Source of the DNA: Sphingobacterium sp. ML3W
GTDB lineage: Bacteria > Bacteroidota > Bacteroidia > Sphingobacteriales > Sphingobacteriaceae
Direction of reading: 5' to 3'
Length of the DNA: 64,000 nt
Assembly (NCBI RefSeq): GCF_029542085.1
Contig: NZ_CP107036.1
Location: 2,046,001-2,110,000 of the forward strand
Made by a program: the position numbers and the translations under genes. The stretch's first letter is position 1, and every line of letters begins with the position of its first letter. Under the pieces are notes generated by a model. The model made no database searches, was not told where the DNA came from, and saw only the letters and a program-made list of their open reading frames with translations. Below, piece after piece: positions 26,792 through 36,028 of this stretch.

Positions 26792-27156
26792 AAGAAATCA
26801 AATCACTTGCCAACAAACTCCGTGACCAGCTCCGTACCGGCGAAGCGGATCCTAAGAACCTCCCAAAAATAAAAAGAGATCCCCCCGGGCCGGATAAAAG
26901 CCAAAAACAACTGCCGTTACCCAGCCAAGTGAATGCGGCAACATTCTTTAACGGAATATTAAATTTTCAGGTTGAACTGACAGAAAAAAGTCTCATCAGG
27001 GTGGACAAAAGAACATTGAATCTGCTCAAGCGTATCAAACTCACCCATGGAGTGGATATGAACCGTTTTATCGTATATGCGCTCCACCAATACCTTTCCC
27101 AACATCCTTGGCTATCCGATTATATTAACCAAACCCTTAAAAACACTGAACCATGA
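26788..27156 (+). CDS. Conjugal transfer protein, DUF3408-like
   Basis: A 122-residue protein translationally coupled to parA (ATGA overlap). The N-terminal half is basic and proline-rich (LPKIKRDPPGPDKSQKQ). The C-terminal half resembles a ribbon-helix-helix DNA-binding fold (RVDKRTLNLLKRIKLTHGVD, then FIVYALHQYLSQHPW). It may be the DNA-binding partner of the ParA protein, taking the place of ParB; that is inference. Family name tentative. Confidence 0.65.
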   Translation: MKEIKSLANKLRDQLRTGEADPKNLPKIKRDPPGPDKSQKQLPLPSQVNAATFFNGILNFQVELTEKSLIRVDKRTLNLLKRIKLTHGVDMNRFIVYALHQYLSQHPWLSDYINQTLKNTEP

Positions 27157-27500
27157 ACTGGACAAATTTTCTTGTAACCCTTACATTCTCCTATCTGGCC
27201 TATTACGGCCTTAACCTGCTCTATGATCTCTTTATTTCAGATAAAGGATCCTCCTCCACCACTACCGAAGACACCTTAATTTTCGAAGAGAGTATCCAGC
27301 CCCAGCTTATCGAATATGCCCCGCCATCCTTAATGGCGGATGAAACATCCGAAAAGGAAACGATCCAGACTATAAACTCCCAAAAAAATGCAAGGCAGGC
27401 TACCGGTAACCTGATATCCACGGGAGCGGTAGGTATCAGAGAACTCTTTAACCTGGCCAAAAACAATCTCATCGAACATACAAGCACTATCCCCTATTAA
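27153..27500 (+). CDS. Hypothetical transfer-operon protein
   Basis: A 115-residue protein coupled to the previous gene by a 4-base overlap. It has one N-terminal membrane segment (FLVTLTFSYLAYYGLNLLYDL) and an acidic, low-complexity remainder. I do not recognise a family beyond its place, which matches the small TraB-TraD genes of CTnDOT-like operons. Confidence 0.6.
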   Translation: MNWTNFLVTLTFSYLAYYGLNLLYDLFISDKGSSSTTTEDTLIFEESIQPQLIEYAPPSLMADETSEKETIQTINSQKNARQATGNLISTGAVGIRELFNLAKNNLIEHTSTIPY

Positions 27501-27503
27501 AAC

Positions 27504-27818
27504 ATGTGGCAAGGGAACATGTTATGGACGGCAACTGCCGTCCTTTTTTTTATATCGCCAGAAACAGCAGCGGCACAGCCCGGTATCAGTGAATTTTATC
27601 AGGTATCCGGTGAAATGCACCGCTGGTACTTTAGCCTTTCTGACCTGATTTTAGTGATCGGAGCCATTTCCGGAATTCTTGGTGGATTGCGCATATATAG
27701 CAACTGGCAAGGCGGCAAAATCCACCACATTGACGCCCAGGTAATGGGCTGGTTTTTTTCCTGCCTCTTCCTGACCATTGTCGGTGCCTTCCTCAAAGCC
27801 CTCTACGGGATCAGTTAA
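27504..27818 (+). CDS. DUF4134 (TraE-type) conjugation membrane protein, copy 1
   Basis: A 104-residue protein with an N-terminal signal-like segment ending near AAAQ and two membrane segments (LSDLILVIGAISGILGGLRI; GWFFSCLFLTIVGAFLKALY). Small two-helix proteins of this family correspond in layout to VirB2 pilin-like subunits. A second, closely related copy follows at 27847, matching in the stretch between the helices (GGLRIYSNWQGGK versus GGVRVYIKWNSGD). Confidence 0.8.
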   Translation: MWQGNMLWTATAVLFFISPETAAAQPGISEFYQVSGEMHRWYFSLSDLILVIGAISGILGGLRIYSNWQGGKIHHIDAQVMGWFFSCLFLTIVGAFLKALYGIS

Positions 27819-27846
27819 TCTTTTTTTTATCCTTTAACAATTTCAG

Positions 27847-28161
27847 ATGACAGTAAAAACAAAAAAACTGTTCGTTTGCACAGCGCTTTTCCTCGGCGCA
27901 GCAAACATGCTATTTGCCCAAACTGCGGGTGGCACCTTAGGTATTGATGCAGCAACCTCCTCGCTGACAACTTATGTTGATCCTGTATCTACTTTAACAC
28001 TGGCCATTGGGGCAGTTGTAGGAATTGTGGGTGGCGTGAGAGTTTACATCAAATGGAACTCGGGCGATAACGACATCAACAAAGAACTGATGGGATGGAT
28101 GGGTTCCTGTCTCTTTCTGGTGCTCGTTTCCGTCGTCATCAAGGCATTCTTTGGCGTCTGA
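27847..28161 (+). CDS. traE: DUF4134 (TraE-type) conjugation membrane protein, copy 2
   Basis: A 104-residue paralogue of the preceding gene. It has a cleavable signal (ends near LFAQT), then two membrane segments (TLTLAIGAVVGIVGGVRV; WMGSCLFLVLVSVVIKAFFG). Its TGA overlaps the ATG of the next gene (TGATG). It likely forms the pilin-like or inner-membrane subunit of the mating apparatus. Confidence 0.85.
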   Translation: MTVKTKKLFVCTALFLGAANMLFAQTAGGTLGIDAATSSLTTYVDPVSTLTLAIGAVVGIVGGVRVYIKWNSGDNDINKELMGWMGSCLFLVLVSVVIKAFFGV

Positions 28162-28460
28162 TGATGACAAAGTATTCCATTTACAAGGGGCTCCAACGCC
28201 CCCTTGTTTATCGTGGTTTTAAAGGTAAATTCATCGGCTGGGGAATCGGGTTCCTCATTCTCGGGTTGGTTGGTGGTGGCCTGACGGGCGCATTGACAAA
28301 TATGTATCTCGGCGGGATAATCACCATACTGACCATAACCGGAGGACTTACATTCACATTCTACAGACAGAAAGACGGACTACACGATAAAACACGGAAC
28401 AAAGGTATTTCTATCCATCCCATACGCCTCAAGAAAAACTATGCTGACCCATTCTCCTAA
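28161..28460 (+). CDS. traF: DUF4133 (TraF-type) conjugation membrane protein
   Basis: A 99-residue protein with the ATG at 28161 overlapping the previous stop; an earlier in-frame start at 28095 would run through the end of copy 2 of DUF4134 and is rejected. It begins MMTKYSIYKGLQRPLVYRGF, a family pattern, and has two membrane helices (FIGWGIGFLILGLVGGGLTG; GGIITILTITGGLTFTFY). It resembles VirB3 in size, layout and position just before the VirB4-like ATPase, whose start it overlaps by 20 bases. Confidence 0.85.
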   Translation: MMTKYSIYKGLQRPLVYRGFKGKFIGWGIGFLILGLVGGGLTGALTNMYLGGIITILTITGGLTFTFYRQKDGLHDKTRNKGISIHPIRLKKNYADPFS

Positions 28461-30921
28461 ATCTATTTTTAAATTACCCTATGCAGGAATTGACCATTAT
28501 AATGGTCACGCGCTTCTATTTGGTGAAAGAGGCGATTTCTCGACCATATTCAGCCTGCAAAATCCAGTGATGCAATACGGGGCCGATCCGGCTCCTTACA
28601 TGGCCTATCATTCCCTGCTCCTTAATCTGGTAAAGATCCTAGGTGAAGGATATATCATCCAGAAACAGGATATTTTCTCCAGAAAGACCTTTCAGGTAAA
28701 CAAAAACCGGGAGTTCCTCCAACAGAAATACGACGATCATTTTCAAGGCCGGGAATATACGGATATCAACACCTATCTAACCATAACAAAACTGGTGAAA
28801 AAGAGCGCATTCTACGTTCATGATGCAAAAGTGCTCGCTGATTTCGCTCACCAAACGGAAAAGGTCCACGATCTGCTGCTGGGAGCAGAGGTTGGTCCCA
28901 AACGGTTAAAAGAGGCTGAAATTAACCGTTACATATCCCGCATCCTTGCCATCGATTTCTCCTCAGAAAATATTACACTGGAAAATATACGTTCCGGCGA
29001 CAGGGAACTTGGTCTGGGAGACCGCTCCGTGCGGAGTATCAGCCTTATCAATACAGATTCCATCGACCTTCCTGAATCCATTGGTACCTATGCACATAAA
29101 CAGGATGGCGGCAACCTTCGGGAATTTCCCGTTGACAACCTCTTTTTTTTACACCATGTACCTGAGTACCGGTGTATTATTTATAACCAGCTCATAGAGA
29201 TCCCAGCCCAGCAGATGACATTGAACAAACTCGAACTCAAGCGTAAACGTCATTCAGGCATACCAGATCCGGCAAACCTGATCTGCGTAGAGGATATCGA
29301 CCAATTACTGGTGGATGTAGCACGGGAAAACCAGCTTCTGGTAAACGCGCATTACAACATTGTACTCTGCGCGGATAATGATAAGATCGGAAAGGCAGCT
29401 AATTTTATCGAAGCTTCCCTCTTCCAGCAGGGCATAATCCCCTCGCGAAATGCCTACAACCAACTGGAGCTTTTCCGTACCGCCCTTCCGGGAAATGGTA
29501 TTGAGCTAAAAAAATACGACTGGTTTCTCACCACCTCGGAAGCGGCGCTCTGTCTTTTCTTTAAAGAATCCCTGCAAAAGGACGAAGACTCTGACTTCCT
29601 TGTCCGGTTTACCGACCGTCAGGGCCTACCGGTAGGTATTGACCTGGCAAACCTGCAGACCGGAAGGCTCAATAACCGCTCGAAATTTACATTGGGCCCC
29701 AGTGGATCCGGGAAATCTTTTTTTATGAATGCGCTCGTCGAGCAATACTGCCTGTATAACATGGATGTTGTGATTATAGACACCGGGGACAGTTATCAGG
29801 GGCTGTGCAGCTATTACGGAGGTAAATATATCACTTATACGGAGGAAAAACCGCTTTCCATGAACCCCTTTGCGATGACCCAAAAAGAATTCAACCTTGA
29901 ACAGAAAGACTTCCTGAAAACGCTCGTAGCACTATTATGGAAAGGATCCGAGGGCGAACTTACCCAGATTGAGGACAGCGTTATCTCAAATGTACTATCT
30001 TCTTATTACTATGAATATTTTTGGTTGGATCCGGGTCCCCAGCATCCACGAAGGCCGGAAAAACTGGATTTCGATTCTTTCTACATCTATTCCGTCGAAA
30101 GGATTAAAGAAATCACCGAACAGGAATCCGTAAGTTTTGACCTGGACGAATACCGCTATGTACTCCGTAAGTTTTATTCGGGTCAGGAGTTCGGTACATT
30201 ATTGAATGAAGCGACCGATCAATCACTGTTCACCGCACCTTTTATTGTCTTCGAAATAGACAATATTAAGGAGAACAAGATCATTTTCCCCATCGTGACC
30301 CTATCGATCATGTCCGTTTTTCTCCAAAAAATGCGGCACCGGACAGACCGCCGTAAAGCCCTCATTGTGGAGGAAGCCTGGAAAGCAATTGCAAGTCCCA
30401 TTATGGCATCCTATATTCTCTATCTCTACAAAACGGTCCGTAAATTCTGGGGGGAGCTGACCGTGGTCACCCAGGAGCTTGGCGACATCCTGGGCAACCC
30501 GATCGTCAAAGACAGTATCATCGCCAACTCTGATACGATCTGTCTGCTTGACCAAGGTAAATTCAGGGAAAATTACGATGAGATCGCCAAATTGCTCTCT
30601 ATCACCGATACCGAAAAACGAAAGATCTTTACCATTAACCAGCTCGATAATAAAGATGGCCGAGGACGGTTTAAAGAAGTTTATATCCGCCGCGGAAATA
30701 GCGGTGAGGTCTATGGCGTAGAGGTCTCGATCTACCAGTATCTGTGCTATACAACGGAAAAACCCGAAAAAAACGCGGTACAGATCTATGTAAAACAGTA
30801 TGGAAGCTATCAGGCAGCACTATGCGCATTTGTTTCGGATATGCAGGCCAGTGGTCTTGCACTGCCTGCATTCGTAGCCAAAGTCAATCAGGCCGGAATT
30901 CCCTTTTCTCCTATACAGTAA
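28441..30921 (+). CDS. traG: VirB4-like conjugation ATPase TraG
   Basis: An 826-residue motor ATPase of the type IV secretion channel. Walker A is GPSGSGKS (419-426); Walker B is LIVEEAW (about 642-648). The N-terminal ~400 residues form the usual membrane-associated VirB4 domain (PYAGIDHYNGHALLFGERGD near the start). It energises pilus or channel assembly at the inner membrane. Length is normal for the family. It overlaps the DUF4133 gene and is followed after 33 bases by the three paralogous periplasmic genes. Confidence 0.93.
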   Translation: MLTHSPKSIFKLPYAGIDHYNGHALLFGERGDFSTIFSLQNPVMQYGADPAPYMAYHSLLLNLVKILGEGYIIQKQDIFSRKTFQVNKNREFLQQKYDDHFQGREYTDINTYLTITKLVKKSAFYVHDAKVLADFAHQTEKVHDLLLGAEVGPKRLKEAEINRYISRILAIDFSSENITLENIRSGDRELGLGDRSVRSISLINTDSIDLPESIGTYAHKQDGGNLREFPVDNLFFLHHVPEYRCIIYNQLIEIPAQQMTLNKLELKRKRHSGIPDPANLICVEDIDQLLVDVARENQLLVNAHYNIVLCADNDKIGKAANFIEASLFQQGIIPSRNAYNQLELFRTALPGNGIELKKYDWFLTTSEAALCLFFKESLQKDEDSDFLVRFTDRQGLPVGIDLANLQTGRLNNRSKFTLGPSGSGKSFFMNALVEQYCLYNMDVVIIDTGDSYQGLCSYYGGKYITYTEEKPLSMNPFAMTQKEFNLEQKDFLKTLVALLWKGSEGELTQIEDSVISNVLSSYYYEYFWLDPGPQHPRRPEKLDFDSFYIYSVERIKEITEQESVSFDLDEYRYVLRKFYSGQEFGTLLNEATDQSLFTAPFIVFEIDNIKENKIIFPIVTLSIMSVFLQKMRHRTDRRKALIVEEAWKAIASPIMASYILYLYKTVRKFWGELTVVTQELGDILGNPIVKDSIIANSDTICLLDQGKFRENYDEIAKLLSITDTEKRKIFTINQLDNKDGRGRFKEVYIRRGNSGEVYGVEVSIYQYLCYTTEKPEKNAVQIYVKQYGSYQAALCAFVSDMQASGLALPAFVAKVNQAGIPFSPIQ

Positions 30922-30954
30922 TGAAACCATGATTCTAAACAATTCCTCTTAAGC

Positions 30955-31617
30955 ATGAAAAAACGCTATTTTATCCTGTTGCTGTTCCTGTTTTCCAATT
31001 GGTCCCGGGCACAGATCTATGTTGATCCGGCAGTGGCCGCGGCCACCGCTGCACACGCTTCGATGATGGACCGGCAGCTGGACAACACCAATAATAACCT
31101 TACCCTGATCCAGCGCGGACAGCTCGCTGTCACCGGACAGCTGGTAATTGTCAATGACCTTCAGGACAAAATATATAAAGGTCTCAGTGAAGTATCGGCC
31201 GTCGTGCGCAATCTGCTTGCTATAAAGGATATTACCGAGATCAGCTCGGATATCGTCCATGATGCAGGCAGGGCGATGGATATCGCCGGATCAAATCCGG
31301 TCCTATTGTTATTTGCCGAGCAGGGAGTTCGTGAGTTTAAAACGCGTGCCACAGCACTGGTCACAGAAGTAGCATCTTTTGTCACCAAAGGCGGAAAAGA
31401 TAATCTCATGGATTCCGGCGAACGTGCAAAACTGCTCAACCGGATCGTAAATGAGATGATTATCCTTCGGGGTGTCGCATATGGCATGTACCGGACTATG
31501 TACTGGGCAAAGCAACGGGGCATCTTGAATTCCCTCAATCCATATGCAGGTTTTATCAATACGGATAAACGCATCGCTGATGACATCATCCGCAATGCCA
31601 AATACCTCAAACCATGA
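30955..31617 (+). CDS. Periplasmic transfer protein, paralogue 1 of 3
   Basis: A 220-residue protein with a signal peptide (ends near SRAQIY). The mature part is helical. Its C-terminus has the shared pattern LNPYAGFINTDKRIADDII, found in modified form in the next two genes. The position, size and helical nature recall VirB5-like or TraI-type proteins of the transfer channel, but I cannot assign a named family. The stop overlaps the next start by 4 bases. Confidence 0.7.
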   Translation: MKKRYFILLLFLFSNWSRAQIYVDPAVAAATAAHASMMDRQLDNTNNNLTLIQRGQLAVTGQLVIVNDLQDKIYKGLSEVSAVVRNLLAIKDITEISSDIVHDAGRAMDIAGSNPVLLLFAEQGVREFKTRATALVTEVASFVTKGGKDNLMDSGERAKLLNRIVNEMIILRGVAYGMYRTMYWAKQRGILNSLNPYAGFINTDKRIADDIIRNAKYLKP

Positions 31618-32273
31618 AAAAACTACTGATCCTAATCGTATCGATACTGTGTTTTTCAGCCTACGGGCATGCACAGCTCAATGTGGAACTGCTCCATCAA
31701 TTGGTGCAACATAGCAAGGATGAACATGATCGGCAGACGACCGCGCGCAGCAGGCAGGCTGTTACCTCGGCCAATGAAGAAGTCAACCGCTCCAAAATGG
31801 ATGAACTGAAACAAAAATACCGAAACCTGCAAGACCGTTTTCACATGCTCAGCCTGGCGATAGATGCTTCCCAGATAGCACTGCAGGCCAGCCCCCTGAT
31901 TTCAAAGATCATCGAAAATCAGGACAGAATTATCAGACTTGCATCCGATGATCCCCTGCTTATTGCCATGGCATACCAAACGGAGATTGATATATCAGGT
32001 AAAGCTTACATGCTCAGCAAATACCTCTATGCACTCGCAATAAGCCTCGGAGATCTTAACCAGATGAAAGCCAGTGACCGAAAATTGCTGTTCGGGCATG
32101 TGATCCGGGAGCTCAGAATGATAGAAGGCACCTCCAACGCCCTTGCGGTAAATATGTTTTATTCGAGCAGGAAAAAGATGCTCTCCGCCATGAATCCTTT
32201 TGGCGGTTTTATAAACCGTGACCGGGAACTGGTGAACGACATTTTGGCGAAACTCAAACAGATGAAAAAATGA
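31614..32273 (+). CDS. Periplasmic transfer protein, paralogue 2 of 3
   Basis: A 219-residue protein with a signal peptide (ends near YGHAQL). The mature N-terminus is very polar and coiled-coil-like (DEHDRQTTARSRQAV; MDELKQKYRNLQDRF). Its C-terminus reads MNPFGGFINRDRELVNDIL, matching paralogues 1 and 3. It is the most divergent of the three. Coupled to both neighbours by 4-base overlaps. Confidence 0.7.
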   Translation: MKKLLILIVSILCFSAYGHAQLNVELLHQLVQHSKDEHDRQTTARSRQAVTSANEEVNRSKMDELKQKYRNLQDRFHMLSLAIDASQIALQASPLISKIIENQDRIIRLASDDPLLIAMAYQTEIDISGKAYMLSKYLYALAISLGDLNQMKASDRKLLFGHVIRELRMIEGTSNALAVNMFYSSRKKMLSAMNPFGGFINRDRELVNDILAKLKQMKK

Positions 32274-32950
32274 GAGCAAGTATTGTAGTTTTCCTATTGC
32301 TCGGCCTGCTGCTGAATGCCAAAAATGTAGACGGCCAAGGCTATGCTGTCATCAGTGATACCAGACATCTGGCTATTGTCAACGAGAACGGTGCTGTACG
32401 TTTTTCCTCGGAAGCAGCGCACAATAGCTACCTCAACTCAATCAGGCAAAAACTGGATGACATTAACGTCAATATAAGCTCGGTAGTTCTCGTCCAGGAT
32501 ATTATTCATAGGTCCCTGGCAGAAGTCAACGGGGCATTGCGCTCCGGGCTCACCGTCAGACAGATTGCAGAGATCAGCGCGGAAATCATCCATGAATGTG
32601 ACCAAATACTTCAGACAGCGAAAGACTCCCCGCATCTTCTGCTCTTTGCTGAAGATGTCGCAGGACACATGAAAAACCGTGGCGTGAACCTTGTCTCCGA
32701 AGTATCCGGATTCATCCTCAGGGAAGGACAGAATGTACTGATGGATTATGAGAAGCGGGATGCCCTGCTCCGTAAAATAGTACTTGAACTACAGGTGATG
32801 CGCGCCCTTACCTATAGCTTGCATAGGGCAATGTACAGGGCAAAAATAATTGGCGTATTCAGGTCATTAAATCCCTATCAGCATTTCATTAACCGAGACA
32901 TCCGGCTGGTGGATGACATTATATATAAGATCAACATCATAAAGGAATAA
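32270..32950 (+). CDS. Periplasmic transfer protein, paralogue 3 of 3
   Basis: A 226-residue protein with a signal peptide (ends near VDGQGY). It aligns with paralogue 1 over most of its length, for example LLLFAEDVAGHMKNRGVNLV versus LLLFAEQGVREFKTRATALV, and ends LNPYQHFINRDIRLVDDII. Three copies suggest a hetero-oligomeric periplasmic part of the channel. Confidence 0.7.
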   Translation: MRASIVVFLLLGLLLNAKNVDGQGYAVISDTRHLAIVNENGAVRFSSEAAHNSYLNSIRQKLDDINVNISSVVLVQDIIHRSLAEVNGALRSGLTVRQIAEISAEIIHECDQILQTAKDSPHLLLFAEDVAGHMKNRGVNLVSEVSGFILREGQNVLMDYEKRDALLRKIVLELQVMRALTYSLHRAMYRAKIIGVFRSLNPYQHFINRDIRLVDDIIYKINIIKE

Positions 32951-32954
32951 TCAC

Positions 32955-33737
32955 ATGAAAAATCTTCTAATTCTTGGTATTGGCCTGCTGATGGTGGTAT
33001 ACGGAAAGGCACAAAGTGTGCGCAGGCTTACCGACCAGCACATTGTCAACCAGCAGGAACGCATGGTTTTCAAACAGTGGGACAAAAAGAAATTTACACC
33101 CACAAAAGGATTTCTGGGACTCAACCCAAACTACTGGCTGACCTGGGCCTGGCATCCCAACTATCCCAAAAATGACCTCCGCCCACTCAGTAGCAGCGGT
33201 GAACAGACACAGCGTCTCCTATTGGTCGCCGCCATGAAAAATACGGAAGAAGCCTACAGTAGGCATGCCGATACGCTCCGTAATACTACACTCACCGAAA
33301 TGCTGAATTATGCGGGAACGGTATCCGGAGCCGATCCCTTATGGCAGCTCTATTATAACCATGAATTTCAGTCGCTATATCAGGTAAACCACGCTTCTGC
33401 TCTGCAAGGGGCCGGTCCCCAGGTTAGCGACTATCTCATCCGGACAGGCCTGCTTCGGTGGTACCTGGATGAAAGCGCAGCGCTGACAGAGAGGCTTGAT
33501 GGAGCCAGGTCAACAAATCTCGACCGGGGATCACGCATCATGGCCTATCACCGCATGCTTGATGAATACAGAAAACTCAGCTCCACCTGGCAAGCTAATA
33601 AACAGCGAGCAAAACTTTTCCTTTCCCTGGCAAAAACGAATGCGGATCAAAAACGGCCGGACAAAGCCGTCATCGCATCTCCGGGTAGAACAGATATTCA
33701 GATCGCAGATGACGTGCTGCGCAAATCAAAACTCTAA
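32955..33737 (+). CDS. Exported transfer-operon protein of unknown family
   Basis: A 260-residue protein with a signal peptide (ends near YGKAQS) and no other membrane segment. It has a Trp/Pro-rich patch (LNPNYWLTWAWHPNYPKND) and is otherwise helical. Genes of this size often lie between the TraI-type and TraJ genes in Bacteroidota transfer operons. I do not recognise a domain. It starts 4 bases after the previous stop. Confidence 0.65.
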   Translation: MKNLLILGIGLLMVVYGKAQSVRRLTDQHIVNQQERMVFKQWDKKKFTPTKGFLGLNPNYWLTWAWHPNYPKNDLRPLSSSGEQTQRLLLVAAMKNTEEAYSRHADTLRNTTLTEMLNYAGTVSGADPLWQLYYNHEFQSLYQVNHASALQGAGPQVSDYLIRTGLLRWYLDESAALTERLDGARSTNLDRGSRIMAYHRMLDEYRKLSSTWQANKQRAKLFLSLAKTNADQKRPDKAVIASPGRTDIQIADDVLRKSKL

Positions 33738-33747
33738 AATCAAACAC

Positions 33748-34884
33748 ATGAACCTTATTACATTATTCAATGGGGGAATTCTTGTTCAGGTACAGTCCGT
33801 GCCTGTTCCGGAAACCTTTAAAGATACATTCAATTTCCTACAGGGGAATGGCGTCTATGAAGAAGGCATGATGCACTTTTTAAAGCAGATGAAGGATACC
33901 ATCTGGACACACTATGATGCTTTCATCGCCGATGCGCAGGCACTCTGCGCCATTTTTATGCTCATCTTCTTCAGCATCAAAATTTATGAGATGATGGCCG
34001 GTGATAAACAGCTCGAAATTATGCCCTTGCTCCGGCCCTTTGGTCTGGTCATGGTCATCCTCTGGTGGCCCACATTTACCCGCGTCATCGCCTTTCCAAC
34101 GGAAATTGTCGCAAGCAAGACTGAGGCCATGTTTGACGGTAGCCAGACAGAGGTAAATGATCTCAGGCTCCAACGTGCAAAATTGATGGCAGATGTATCT
34201 GATCAGCTTTTAACTGTACAGGCCGAAACAGAAACTGCAAAAACGGAAGCCGATATTTTTTACAAAAAAGCATGGGACGCTGTTAAATCCACCGTAAAAG
34301 AAGGCTTCGCTGAAGTATGGAATCCAATTGTGGAAATGCGTAATCGTCTACAGGCCAACCTCCTACTATTGGTTACATCCATATTGGAAACAATGGCTAT
34401 ATGGCTGCTGCGCATCTGTGTATACGTTATCTTCATCGTTCAGATCATATTTTCCACCATACTCATCATACTCGGCCCATTTGCTGTAGCAGCTAGCATC
34501 CTGCCTGCCTTCAGGGATTCATTTTCGACCTGGGTGGCCCGCTTTGTATCTGTCAACTTGTACTCCGGTATCGCGTATCTGGTCATGTACATATCCTCTC
34601 TTTTTCAGCACTATGCCATGGAAGCAGAGATCAGCCGTTACCAGGCACTCCTGGGCTCCGCGGGACCCGATCTGGGGAAACTTACCTCATACACGTTGTT
34701 TGGTGTCCTTTCATTCGGGATGGTCATCGGCGCATTTGTCATTGGTGCCCTTACCATGCTTACCGTACCAAGCATCTCGACATGGATCATCTCCACCAGT
34801 GGAATATCATCCGCAGCTTCTTCTATGGGCCGCGGTGCCTCCTCAATGGCCAGAACCGCCAGAAAACTATTGACCAAACTTTAA
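33748..34884 (+). CDS. traJ: TraJ, VirB6-like multi-pass channel protein
   Basis: A 378-residue inner-membrane protein. I start it at ATG 33748 (MNLITLFNGG); the frame is open back to 33496, but that part lies over the previous gene. It has several membrane helices: near 60 (ALCAIFMLIFFSIKIYEM), 90 (LVMVILWWPTF), then a helical middle, 210-250 (LLRICVYVIFIVQIIFSTIL; ILGPFAVAASIL) and 275-340 (IAYLVMYISSLF; FGMVIGAFVIGALTML). The C-terminus is Ser/Ala/Arg-rich. It matches the TraJ family, the polytopic VirB6-type core of the channel. Confidence 0.88.
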   Translation: MNLITLFNGGILVQVQSVPVPETFKDTFNFLQGNGVYEEGMMHFLKQMKDTIWTHYDAFIADAQALCAIFMLIFFSIKIYEMMAGDKQLEIMPLLRPFGLVMVILWWPTFTRVIAFPTEIVASKTEAMFDGSQTEVNDLRLQRAKLMADVSDQLLTVQAETETAKTEADIFYKKAWDAVKSTVKEGFAEVWNPIVEMRNRLQANLLLLVTSILETMAIWLLRICVYVIFIVQIIFSTILIILGPFAVAASILPAFRDSFSTWVARFVSVNLYSGIAYLVMYISSLFQHYAMEAEISRYQALLGSAGPDLGKLTSYTLFGVLSFGMVIGAFVIGALTMLTVPSISTWIISTSGISSAASSMGRGASSMARTARKLLTKL

Positions 34885-34898
34885 GAAAAGAAACAGAA

Positions 34899-35519
34899 AT
34901 GATTATCAAAAATATTGAATCCAAGGTACGACTGGCCACTTTTCTTTCCGCAGGTTGCCTTATCGCCGCAGTATTGATGGTACTAGCCGTTTCGTTCTTT
35001 GCCTACCTTCAGGTAGCTAATGCACGCAAAAGTATCTATATCATGGATGCTGCAAATATTCCTATGTCAGCAAGGCAGACAGATGTACAGATGAACCGTG
35101 AAGCTGAATACCGGTCCCATATCGGCAGGTTTCATAGCCTCTTCTTCTCCATGACACCGGACGATAGGTTTATAGAATATCAGATGAAGCAGGCCATGTA
35201 CCTGATAGATGAAAGCGGAGCCCTCCAGTACAATAACCTGAAGGAAAAAGGTTTCTTTAGTTCCATCCTCTCCTCCAGTGCCGTACTCACCATACGAACC
35301 GATAGCATCTATCTAGATATGCCGAAACATTACTTCCGGTTCTATGGAACACAAAAAATTGACCGCCGCAGTTCCACCATTACCCGTTCACTCATTACCG
35401 AAGGCTACCTTAGTGATCTGGAAATCCGTTCGGAAAATAATCCCCATGCTGTTTTGATAACAAGATGGAAAACCCTTGAAAACAAAGACCTGCAAAATGT
35501 CCAAAAAAATACCTTCTGA
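34899..35519 (+). CDS. traK: TraK, VirB8-like conjugation protein
   Basis: A 206-residue protein started at ATG 34899; the longer frame from 34782 overlaps traJ. One N-terminal membrane helix (LSAGCLIAAVLMVLAVSFFAYL), then a periplasmic domain with REAEYRSHIGRFHSLFFSM, a stretch conserved in TraK, and IDRRSSTITRSLITEGYL. It resembles VirB8, an assembly factor that bridges the membrane and periplasm. The next gene starts 23 bases before its end. Confidence 0.88.
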   Translation: MIIKNIESKVRLATFLSAGCLIAAVLMVLAVSFFAYLQVANARKSIYIMDAANIPMSARQTDVQMNREAEYRSHIGRFHSLFFSMTPDDRFIEYQMKQAMYLIDESGALQYNNLKEKGFFSSILSSSAVLTIRTDSIYLDMPKHYFRFYGTQKIDRRSSTITRSLITEGYLSDLEIRSENNPHAVLITRWKTLENKDLQNVQKNTF

Positions 35520-35970
35520 GCGTAGTGTTTCAACTGATGATAACACTCCCGTAATAAAGTGCCTGAATACAATGGACAATATGTTCTGTCGCCTTTCCAG
35601 ACGTTATCCGGCCCATTTTCTCTGTTGCATGCTGGCCTGCATGATCGTTTCAGGTATCCTTGCTTTTTCCGTCATGCGTTCCGGTTCTCCACGTACTTTG
35701 CCCACATATCCAAAACTGCCCCCAGTAGGTTCAACAGATGGAATCAGTGAGACAATGGAGACTTATGGCACACTACAGGACGTCCTGGCAATTCAGGATA
35801 CCATCACAGCCATAATAAATAAAAAGAACCTGGACCAAACGGACAGCGTTCGCCTTACGGGGGCATTAAAACGATTCGAGCAGCTACAGCACTCAATCTA
35901 TAAGCCGGAAATAAGAAATAAGAACAACCAGCCTAAACCTTGCTATAAATGCAGTCTACCGAATAAGTAA
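35497..35970 (+). CDS. traL: TraL-like small membrane protein
   Basis: A 157-residue protein from ATG 35497, overlapping traK by 23 bases. One membrane segment near residues 40-60 (AHFLCCMLACMIVSGILAF) and a polar C-terminal part with a cysteine pair (CYKC) near the end. It occupies the TraL place between TraK and TraM; family identity rests mostly on position. Confidence 0.65.
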   Translation: MSKKIPSERSVSTDDNTPVIKCLNTMDNMFCRLSRRYPAHFLCCMLACMIVSGILAFSVMRSGSPRTLPTYPKLPPVGSTDGISETMETYGTLQDVLAIQDTITAIINKKNLDQTDSVRLTGALKRFEQLQHSIYKPEIRNKNNQPKPCYKCSLPNK

Positions 35971-36028
35971 TCAAGATATTATGCCCCTTGTAACGCAATA
36001 ACAAACCCAAATTAATCAATACTAAGAG

